Translations under genes and position numbers: made by a program
Shown here: in pieces, positions 34,286 to 40,763 of the stretch
How positions within the stretch are numbered: the stretch's first letter is position 1
Layout: each line of letters opens with the position of its first letter
The notes under the pieces: generated by a model
Told to the model about the DNA's origin: nothing
Seen by the model: the letters and a program-made list of their open reading frames with translations, nothing else
Database searches by the model: none
NCBI GenBank assembly: GCA_021787635.1
Contig: JAJYLO010000003.1
Span: 1-40,763, forward strand
Length of the DNA: 40,763 nucleotides
Reading direction: 5' to 3'
Source: a bacterium
GTDB taxonomy: Bacteria; Patescibacteriota; Microgenomatia; UBA1406; GWC2-37-13

Positions 34286-35056
34286 CTATCGCGAGTGTTT
34301 AATTGATTGCTTGAAGATTTTGAAGCGATCGGGGATATCGAGCAACCCAACACTTTGCGCCATACCTTCAAATACCCGGAAAAGGGTGGGAATGACATTA
34401 TCCATATCGTCTGCCATCAGTTTCATCTTCGCTTTCGGCGGAGTCGTCTCACTGTACTGCCACCCTCCCAGCGTTTTGTGACCATACGTGGCAAAATGGA
34501 CGCCTAACCCATGCATATTATCTACATCCAGTACTAATTTGAGAGCGTGGTTTATCAATTCTGATTCTTCATGGTGGCGACCGTTGTCCGCTGCTGTAAA
34601 CGGAAAATATGCCTGGCCGTCTGTTTTCCAATCAAGGACGGCGGCGGGTGTTGTATCACTGGCCGCGCTCATCGTCCAGAGAACCCTGACAGGTACGCCG
34701 TCAGCGTCGGTTCTCACCACCATTGATCGAGTGCCTTCTCGATCTTTACCCATACCGGTAATCACTCCCTCTCTGTCAAGAAAGTTCATATAAGATAACC
34801 GATGAAGAGAGCGGAGGTCGGCATACATTGCCATCGCCGTCGAACTGCTGGTCGGGTCGGTCGCCGGCCTGGCCCCTGCTGAAGTCGTCCGATAACCGCG
34901 GTCGATCAGATTAAAAGCGACCTGGCTCATTATCGTACCCAAGGGAAAACGATACCGGTCAATTGCATCTTGGGCGTTCTGTATTCGCCTGGGCAGCGCG
35001 GCAATTTTAGCCGAGAAGTCAATTCCTTGATTGTCTACCGATTGAATTCTTTCCAT
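34286..35056 (-). CDS. Hypothetical protein
   Basis: 256 aa ORF; extended -10 TGTTATAAT (- strand, hexamer 35069-35064) 7 nt upstream. Confidence 0.65.
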   Translation of the reverse strand: MERIQSVDNQGIDFSAKIAALPRRIQNAQDAIDRYRFPLGTIMSQVAFNLIDRGYRTTSAGARPATDPTSSSTAMAMYADLRSLHRLSYMNFLDREGVITGMGKDREGTRSMVVRTDADGVPVRVLWTMSAASDTTPAAVLDWKTDGQAYFPFTAADNGRHHEESELINHALKLVLDVDNMHGLGVHFATYGHKTLGGWQYSETTPPKAKMKLMADDMDNVIPTLFRVFEGMAQSVGLLDIPDRFKIFKQSIKHSR

Positions 35057-35094
35057 AGCCGCTATTATAACATAATAAGGCTTCCCTTTTTTTT

Positions 35095-35134
35095 AAATCA
35101 AAAAAACAACCCATCGGTTTTTTAGTTCCGATGG
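35095..35134 (-). terminator. Intrinsic terminator of the 35159-35767 gene
   Basis: On - strand CCATCGG-AACTAAAAAA-CCGATGG hairpin followed by GTTGTTTTTTTGA. Confidence 0.75.
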
Positions 35135-35158
35135 ATTGCTTAAGTTTAAGTGGGTAAC

Positions 35159-35767
35159 TCAATTTCCAGTTATATCTCCAAGATTCACTGTTGATGCATT
35201 TACCCAAGTGCCATTATTACCGCCATGGTAGGTCCATGACCAGTACGGTTGAGCAAACGTAGTGTCAGCAGTCGGCCCAAAATAAGCAGCTACCCAATCA
35301 TATGCTCCGGGACATGTATAAGTTCCGTTACATTTATAGTCAAAAGTGCCAATATTTCCATTTGTCTTTAAGCCAGACTGCAATACTCCTTTAAACGTGG
35401 CTTGGTAACCTCCTTCAAAGGCTCCCTTCACACCAGCTCCTACTGTACCGGAAGTAGTAACAGCTTGGGGACTGGGCCCTTTATACGTTACAAACTGGCC
35501 TGCATATTTAACAGTTGCGCAATAGTTACCACTTCCCTGATCCCATACCTGGACATGTTTGTTGTAATTATCATTGGCCCAAACATTGCCTAGCGTTCCT
35601 GAATCAGAGTCATTCGTTACTTTAAAAGTAATATCAACTACTGGTGCGCTGTTCGTATTACACTGACTTGCGTTAAGGTTTTGACCTTGTGGCGCAGCCA
35701 AGATAGTGGTGGCAAAGAGTGTTAGTCCTGCCACTACAGAAGTAACTCCGATTAATAATTTTTTCAT
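35159..35767 (-). CDS. Secreted protein of unknown function
   Basis: 202 aa, signal peptide MKKLLIGVTSVVAGLTLFATTILAAPQ; strong SD AGAAAGGGGTGAG upstream of ATG; own terminator. Confidence 0.78.
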   Translation of the reverse strand: MKKLLIGVTSVVAGLTLFATTILAAPQGQNLNASQCNTNSAPVVDITFKVTNDSDSGTLGNVWANDNYNKHVQVWDQGSGNYCATVKYAGQFVTYKGPSPQAVTTSGTVGAGVKGAFEGGYQATFKGVLQSGLKTNGNIGTFDYKCNGTYTCPGAYDWVAAYFGPTADTTFAQPYWSWTYHGGNNGTWVNASTVNLGDITGN

Positions 35768-35797
35768 TTATTTTCTCACCCCTTTCTTTTTTTTAAA

Positions 35798-35831
35798 TAT
35801 ATAACAAAAAACCAACCGGCTGGGGTTGGTT
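35798..35831 (-). terminator. Hairpin plus U-tract upstream of the secreted-protein gene
   Basis: On - strand AACCAACC-CCAGCC-GGTTGGTT followed by TTTTTGTTATAT. Confidence 0.6.
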
Positions 35832-35955
35832 CTATCCACTATAAATAACAGCGTTTGACTTCATGGTATTAATATAATCCCTTATATCGGTTATTTTCAA
35901 GACATATTAAGTGATTCAATCCGGGTTAAAATAGATCGGAGTAAAATTTAGGGTT

Positions 35956-36807
35956 TTATTTTTTAATGATGATCGGTCGAAAGCCGACTAGCTCATCGTG
36001 AGTGTTCGAAGCCCCTGTATAAACACCCATAATGCCACGATTATATTCATTTCCGCCGGCAAGAAATTTGCCGCTCGTATCTCGATCGGCGAACCATTCA
36101 GCGCACTCAGGAACCAAAGTTGGTATTTTTTTTTGGAATCTCGACGTTAATAAGCTGTACTCTATCGTTTTAGGCAATCTTATCGTCCAAAGAGACTTAT
36201 CTACTCCTAACCGCTGCAAAATTTCCGGTAAAACGATTTTATCAATTTCATCTGGAGATAATGCAAAACGCGATTTTTTAGGCATATTGTCAAAAAATGG
36301 TGAAAAAGCAATTAGCCCAGTCTTAGAACCTCGAAGGGCTGCCAGCAATCTACCAAATGGATCATTTCCCAATAAATCCGCTTTATACATTTGCCTTCCT
36401 CGACCAAACAAAGGAACATCTGGTTTAGTGGTGACATCATAAACAGCCCAATAGCCGCCAAATTGGACAGACTCATTTCCGATTTGGCCTTCTTCAACCA
36501 TTTGCCAAAAGTTGTGATCGGGTTTTAACCACCAACCGGGATAGGTCGCTTTCGGATCAAAGGCTTTCGGATCGTCGTAACCTATCAGTGGAATATAAAC
36601 GGGCTCTACAGTTGGCCATTTTAAGCCATAGGCAGCATACATTATTTCTCGCATTTCTCTTGGTGGCAACGGCACGTCTATTTCCTTTCCAAAAAAGTCT
36701 TGCCAAGTTTTTTGCTCACGCTTCCACCAGTCCTTATCCGTCAATAATACATAATCGGCTCTTTTGTGTAATATATCTGCTATATGTATCGGTAGCTCAG
36801 ATATCAT
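35956..36807 (-). CDS. Hypothetical protein (C-terminal WFADRDTSG...GFRPIII type)
   Basis: 283 aa ORF; extended -10 TGATATAAT just upstream on the - strand. Confidence 0.7.
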   Translation of the reverse strand: MISELPIHIADILHKRADYVLLTDKDWWKREQKTWQDFFGKEIDVPLPPREMREIMYAAYGLKWPTVEPVYIPLIGYDDPKAFDPKATYPGWWLKPDHNFWQMVEEGQIGNESVQFGGYWAVYDVTTKPDVPLFGRGRQMYKADLLGNDPFGRLLAALRGSKTGLIAFSPFFDNMPKKSRFALSPDEIDKIVLPEILQRLGVDKSLWTIRLPKTIEYSLLTSRFQKKIPTLVPECAEWFADRDTSGKFLAGGNEYNRGIMGVYTGASNTHDELVGFRPIIIKK

Positions 36808-37019
36808 ACTAGGGAAATTATATCACGAATTAGAGCCTAAAAACACTATTTAGTCGTTTCATCACTGTCCCGCATTTGCAGCCACCTATTCGAAAGTAAA
36901 TTGTTTGGAGTTTATTACTTCAATTTGCTACAATTTATTCTAATCTCTCATATTGTTGATTTTAATAAGATATCGATGGTTGGTTAGAATCTTCTCCGGT
37001 CGCAAAAGCGCTGGCGGGT

Positions 37020-37422
37020 TTGCGTGCCAATGAAGCCCGTTACTTTAAAAATAAATATAATCATGAATTTACGGTTGTACCCACGAGCGAAAACCAGAAA
37101 GCTATTGATTATGTAAACCGGATTTTGAAAGAGGAACGCGGCATCGTAATTGCCGCCAAACCATTAGAGACTTCCAGCTTGCAAGTGAAAACTGACAGAT
37201 GGGGCAATCTCAAATAGATCTATTTATTTTACGAAAATGGTTTGTCGATCAATGTTTTGTATGCAACTAATGATCCTAAGGGGTGGGCCGTCGGCTTTAA
37301 GCTTTCCGATGGGACGGCCGTACCGAAAGAACTTGTCGATAAATTCAAGTTTGCCCGCCAGAAGTCCAAACTTGCCGGTACAATCCGCGGCTCTTTCTTT
37401 GTAATTAAGGGGAAATATTAAA
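37020..37422 (+). pseudogene. Coding remnant interrupted by in-frame TAG
   Basis: LRANEARYFKNKYNHEFTVVPTSENQKAIDYVNRILKEERGIVIAAKPLETSSLQVKTDRWGNLK-TAG(37215-37217)-IYLFYENGLSINVLYATNDPKGWAVGFKLSDGTAVPKELVDKFKFARQKSKLAGTIRGSFFVIKGKY*, one frame throughout. Confidence 0.5.
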
Positions 37423-37440
37423 GCGCAGTGGACTGCGCTT
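37421..37440. other. Perfect 8-bp-stem hairpin
   Basis: AAGCGCAG-TGGA-CTGCGCTT right at the end of the coding remnant, no good U-tract. Confidence 0.7.
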
Positions 37441-37453
37441 ACTTACAAGCGGG

Positions 37454-37482
37454 TTGTTGGGGAAAGGTTTTATTAGTATAAT
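37454..37482 (+). promoter_or_regulatory. Promoter of tRNA-Arg/tRNA-Lys unit
   Basis: TTGTTG (37454-37459), 17-nt spacer, TATAAT (37477-37482). Confidence 0.6.
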
Positions 37483-37495
37483 ATACATTACAATA

Positions 37496-37567
37496 GTCCC
37501 CATAGCTTAACGGATAAAGTACTGGTCTTCGGAACCAGTGATGGAAGTCCGATTCTTCCTGGGGACA
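37496..37567 (+). tRNA. tRNA-Arg (anticodon TCG)
   Basis: Acceptor GTCCCCA/TGGGGAC, anticodon arm CTGGT-CTTCGGA-ACCAG, T arm GGAAG-TCCGATT-CTTCC; no encoded CCA. Confidence 0.9.
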
Positions 37568-37640
37568 GGGCCTGTAGCTCAACTGGTAGAGCAGTTCCCT
37601 CTTAAGGAATTGGTTCAGGGTTCGAGTCCCTGCAGGCTCA
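37568..37640 (+). tRNA. tRNA-Lys (anticodon CTT)
   Basis: Acceptor GGGCCTG/CAGGCTC, anticodon arm GTTCC-CTCTTAA-GGAAT, T arm with GGTTCGAGTCC; no encoded CCA. Confidence 0.9.
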
Positions 37641-37643
37641 CTA

Positions 37644-38195
37644 ATGTTAACATTAGTGGCTTACCTCGCTCTGATTTTTGCTTTATTGTTGTTCCTTATT
37701 TCAATAAGCATCTATACCTTATTCCTCATCTATTCTTCACTGATGGGCTCGCCGTATGTACCGACCAGGCAGAAGGAAGCGGAGCTAATTCTGGCAGAAG
37801 CCGGTTTGAAAAAGGGAAAACATCTAATTGAGCTGGGCTGTGGGGATGGACGGATACTGCGGACGGCCGCCAAGAAATACCAACTGCAGGGATTGGGAAT
37901 CGATGTCAATCTGTTTCTTATTCTCATTGCCCGAACAAAGGCCCGTTGGCAGAAATTAAAAACGATCAAATTTCAGACAAAAAATATTTTCGCTACCGAC
38001 ATCCGCCAGGCGGATTATGTTTATTTGTTTTTAATGCCTGCGCTGATCGCCAAACTAAAACCAAAGTTGGAAAAAGAACTTAAACCGAAAACAATCGTTA
38101 TTTCCCACGGTTTTGCGATCAAGGGCTGGAAAAACAAGCAATACAAGTTACTTGACCGCCGTCCGTTTTCAACATATTACTACCGGTTAACCTGA
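37644..38195 (+). CDS. Membrane-anchored class I SAM-dependent methyltransferase
   Basis: N-terminal TM LALIFALLLFLISISIYTLFLIY, SAM motif HLIELGCGDGRILRTAAKKY, GLGIDVN. Confidence 0.85.
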   Translation: MLTLVAYLALIFALLLFLISISIYTLFLIYSSLMGSPYVPTRQKEAELILAEAGLKKGKHLIELGCGDGRILRTAAKKYQLQGLGIDVNLFLILIARTKARWQKLKTIKFQTKNIFATDIRQADYVYLFLMPALIAKLKPKLEKELKPKTIVISHGFAIKGWKNKQYKLLDRRPFSTYYYRLT

Positions 38196-38197
38196 AT

Positions 38198-38395
38198 TTA
38201 CTCTCGACCGCCGCGTCGGCCGACTTCTCTTGCTCTTTCCGGATTATTTCGGAAATTACCGCCGCTATGCGAACCGCCGCGGCTTCTTTCTTTCCACGTC
38301 AACTGATGGGCGCGACCGCTAGTCTGGGCTGCTTTGCCGCCTTTGCGGCCGGCTTGTTTATGTTGTTCCGGGTTGCCAAAATTTCCTCTGGCCAT
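38198..38395 (-). CDS. KGG-repeat stress-induced-like small basic protein
   Basis: NPEQHKQAGRKGGKAAQ and NPERAREVGRRGGRE repeats; SD-like GAAAGGCGGTGA 5 nt before ATG 38395. Confidence 0.85.
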   Translation of the reverse strand: MARGNFGNPEQHKQAGRKGGKAAQTSGRAHQLTWKERSRGGSHSGGNFRNNPERAREVGRRGGRE

Positions 38396-38486
38396 AATTT
38401 TCACCGCCTTTCCACCCGCTACTATAGAAGAAAAACATCAGACACGATCATAAAAGAGGTAATAAGTCGGTAAGAGCGGATTGTTG

Positions 38487-38492
38487 TATAAT
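38487..38492 (+). promoter_or_regulatory. -10 element
   Basis: TATAAT 7 nt before ATG 38500. Confidence 0.5.
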
Positions 38493-38499
38493 AAATTAT

Positions 38500-39096
38500 A
38501 TGGTCGGTAAAAGTTTAAAATATGTGGCGTTGTTTGGTTTGCTGCTCGCAATTAATTTGTTAATTATTAACAAATTTTATCGCAACAACCAGAAACAGGC
38601 GCATGCCCAAAAAATCCTCAATGAAATTGCCGAAGCGACCAACCTGCAAAACCAGTTTCAGTATTCCGGGAATCCGTATGTTCTTGGAGTATATGAAACG
38701 AATGCATCCTTCGGCGACAGCCGGGTAGCCAACCTGAAAAGCTTTTTTCGCAAATACAATTCGCCTCTTTACGATTATGCTGATCTGATTGTCCAGGTTT
38801 CCGACCAAAACGGTTTTGATTACCGCCTGCTGCCGGCCATCGCCATGCAGGAATCCAATGTCTGCAAATACATTCCCGATGATTCGCACAATTGTTGGGG
38901 TTGGGGAATATATGGCAGTACGGTAACGAAGTTTAACAGCTATGATGATGCCATTAAAACGATTGCCGCCGGCATCAAAAAAGACTACATCGATAAAGGG
39001 TTGGTGACGGCTTCTGCCATCATGGAGAAATATACACCATCCTCAACCGGCAGTTGGGCGCATGGGGTAAATACTTTTTTGAGAGCGCTGGAATAA
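38500..39096 (+). CDS. Membrane-anchored lysozyme-like / glucosaminidase-type domain protein
   Basis: N-terminal TM; LLPAIAMQESNVCKYIPDDSHNCWGWGIYG ... SWAHGVNTFLRALE. Confidence 0.72.
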   Translation: MVGKSLKYVALFGLLLAINLLIINKFYRNNQKQAHAQKILNEIAEATNLQNQFQYSGNPYVLGVYETNASFGDSRVANLKSFFRKYNSPLYDYADLIVQVSDQNGFDYRLLPAIAMQESNVCKYIPDDSHNCWGWGIYGSTVTKFNSYDDAIKTIAAGIKKDYIDKGLVTASAIMEKYTPSSTGSWAHGVNTFLRALE

Positions 39097-39651
39097 TTAT
39101 TGTACGCTTCTTGCCGATTGCAGTTCCTGCGACAATGAATACTGCGTTCCCTGTTTTTTGGAACGGGCGGCGAAAAGCGATCCGCGCTTCTTTTTTTTGG
39201 AAGCCAAAGCAGCCAACCAGGTGCGTGATTCGCCGATTTTGGCGCGAAGCGTCCGTAAAATGGAAAGAGCCAATTCCATGAAACGGACATGGTATATTCC
39301 CGGCTTGACCGGCAGGCTTTCGACGGAAATCTTTTCAATATCTCTTACTTCATTAATAAGCGCCTTATCCGCTTTCTTGATGAGTTCGATTTCTCGTTTT
39401 ATTTGTTCGGTCAGATCCCTAATCTCTTTTTTAATCAGAGTATTTTCGTAGTGCTCTTGAAAATTAAACAGCGTGAATTCTTTCTTTTGCGTTTTTGCTT
39501 TACCCGGTTTTTCCCAATTATAATCCGGATTCTCTGTCTGACCGAAGAACTGGTCGAGGAAGCCGCTCCCCATACGATCACTTAATGTTTCTAAAGTATC
39601 TTTCTGGGGGTTGTTTCGCGTCTTGGCATCGCCAGACGAATTACTCGCCAT
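39097..39651 (-). CDS. Hypothetical protein (conserved CPR-type coiled protein; possibly DUF5660-like)
   Basis: 184 aa ORF; helical FQEHYENTLIKKEIRDLTEQIKREIELIKKADKALINEVRDIEK. Confidence 0.6.
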   Translation of the reverse strand: MASNSSGDAKTRNNPQKDTLETLSDRMGSGFLDQFFGQTENPDYNWEKPGKAKTQKKEFTLFNFQEHYENTLIKKEIRDLTEQIKREIELIKKADKALINEVRDIEKISVESLPVKPGIYHVRFMELALSILRTLRAKIGESRTWLAALASKKKKRGSLFAARSKKQGTQYSLSQELQSARSVQ

Positions 39652-39663
39652 GCGCCAATTTTA

Positions 39664-40527
39664 CTATAGGGCCAAAAGGAAATCAAGTGTTTTTTGCTTG
39701 CGAAGAATTGTTGCATAATAATAGCTGTTTTGCTTGGCCGTTTCCCGTTCTTTTTCATTAGTAATATTGCCTAAAAGTTTGTTTATCTCTTCCGGTTCGA
39801 CGGTAATTTTTTCCTTCTCGGCAACCTCCGATAAGACAAATTCCAGTTTGTAAGTATCTTCTATTTCTTGGCGATACCGTTTTTTGAGATCATCGATGGT
39901 AATATTTTTTGATTTCAAATAGGCATCCATCGTCAAACCGATCTTTTGTACGTCATCGACCAATCGGCTCAGGCGCTGATTTAGCTCTTCCTCGACGACC
40001 AGATCGGAAATTTCAAATTTTGTTTCTTTGAGGACGGCCGCCAAAATTTCGTTGAGCAGTTTTTCTTTGTTTTCCGTTTCTTTTTTCGGCTCTTCGCCTT
40101 TACCCGGCACCCAGATATCTTTTTTCTTATTTTCTGCCTTTACATTTTTAATCTCTTCTTTATAATTGCCTAAATCAACGAGCGGCTTTTCAGCGATTGT
40201 GAATTTAATCTCCCAATCCTGGCCTTCTTTGGCCGAAGTCAGATCAACGCGGGGAGCAATAATCGGCTGGAGATTTTCCTTTTTGACGATTTCCTCATAT
40301 ATGTGGGGAAGAAAATCATTGAGCATTTCCTTAAGAATACCTTCCTTGGAAATATGCTTTTTGGCAATGTCCGCCGGCGCTTTTCCCTTGCGGAAACCTT
40401 CGACGGTCAACTGCGACTGCAGGTGAATGAAAGCCTTTTTCCGTTCTTCCTCAATGTCTTTAAGCGGGACCGTAACAATAATTTCGGTTGTTTTTTTTGC
40501 GGCCGCCGTTTTTTTGTAGGTGTACAT
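39664..40527 (-). CDS. tig: Trigger factor-like chaperone lacking a recognisable PPIase domain
   Basis: TTEIIVTVPLKDIEEERKKAF, GFRKGKAPADIAKKHISKEGILKEMLNDFLPHIYEE (ribosome-binding domain) and C-terminal SurA-like helical region. Confidence 0.85.
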   Translation of the reverse strand: MYTYKKTAAAKKTTEIIVTVPLKDIEEERKKAFIHLQSQLTVEGFRKGKAPADIAKKHISKEGILKEMLNDFLPHIYEEIVKKENLQPIIAPRVDLTSAKEGQDWEIKFTIAEKPLVDLGNYKEEIKNVKAENKKKDIWVPGKGEEPKKETENKEKLLNEILAAVLKETKFEISDLVVEEELNQRLSRLVDDVQKIGLTMDAYLKSKNITIDDLKKRYRQEIEDTYKLEFVLSEVAEKEKITVEPEEINKLLGNITNEKERETAKQNSYYYATILRKQKTLDFLLAL

Positions 40528-40533
40528 ACAGAA

Positions 40534-40763
40534 TTATAATTCTACTTTATTTTCACCCAAAAACAACGGCAATTTATCTTCTTCCTGCCTAAACTGGTTA
40601 ATAAAATTCTGTACCCGAATTGCCCAAGTTGGACTCTCCGAATAAATCCGGCCGATTGCCGGCACACTGGTAGCACCGCGATTGATATAATTTAAGCGCA
40701 GACCTTGAGCGACGGTATCGATGCTTTGGCTCCAGTTATCAAATTTTATATAGCCACCACCCC
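40534..40763 (-). CDS. Lysozyme-like domain protein, 3' end (partial, continues beyond window)
   Basis: GGYIKFDNWSQSIDTVAQGLRLNYINRGATSVPAIGRIYSESPTWAIRVQNFINQF...; resembles the C-terminus of the 38500-39096 product. Confidence 0.6.
   Translation of the reverse strand, partial: GGGYIKFDNWSQSIDTVAQGLRLNYINRGATSVPAIGRIYSESPTWAIRVQNFINQFRQEEDKLPLFLGENKVEL

Noticed and set aside
37020-37422. Recoded TAG (alternative genetic code) as the explanation for the interrupted ORF
   Set aside because: Other genes in the window end normally at TAG, such as 11623, 28108 and 37217, and nothing else suggests recoding; a pseudogene or error is simpler.
1-40763. CRISPR array, transposase, integrase or prophage genes
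   Set aside because: No spaced direct repeats, Cas, transposase, integrase or phage structural motifs were recognised; the tRNA pair shows no adjacent integrase or duplicated tRNA end.

Overview
The window looks like a chromosomal segment of a Candidate Phyla Radiation (Patescibacteria, probably Microgenomates-like) bacterium. This is inferred from compact genes, a reduced HolA, a PPIase-less trigger factor and families typical of such genomes; no phylogeny was run. It opens with the 3' end of a 23S rRNA, followed by housekeeping genes: ruvC, gpmI, a PfkB-family kinase, holA, phosphomannomutase, a glycosyltransferase, a ferritin-like/VIT1 transporter and dus. A large accessory cell-envelope region follows (about 10.4-31.9 kb). 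Its centrepiece is a 2938-aa ORF (11685-20501) whose C-terminus joins a GT2-like glycosyltransferase to a Hanks-type Ser/Thr kinase with a non-RD loop (HLDLSPTN) and DFD in place of DFG. Around it lie unknown genes, a 945-aa protein with two HExxH motifs, Cys-rich repeat and dockerin-bearing secreted proteins, and a run of very small membrane ORFs absent from the supplied ORF track. The last part holds a glucan phosphorylase, uncharacterised and secreted proteins, abutting tRNA-Arg and tRNA-Lys genes, a membrane-anchored methyltransferase, a KGG-repeat protein, lysozyme-like proteins and trigger factor. A recurring signal is a -10 box placed 5-9 nt before the start codon of at least 14 genes, suggesting widespread leaderless transcription. 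No CRISPR array or transposase was recognised.
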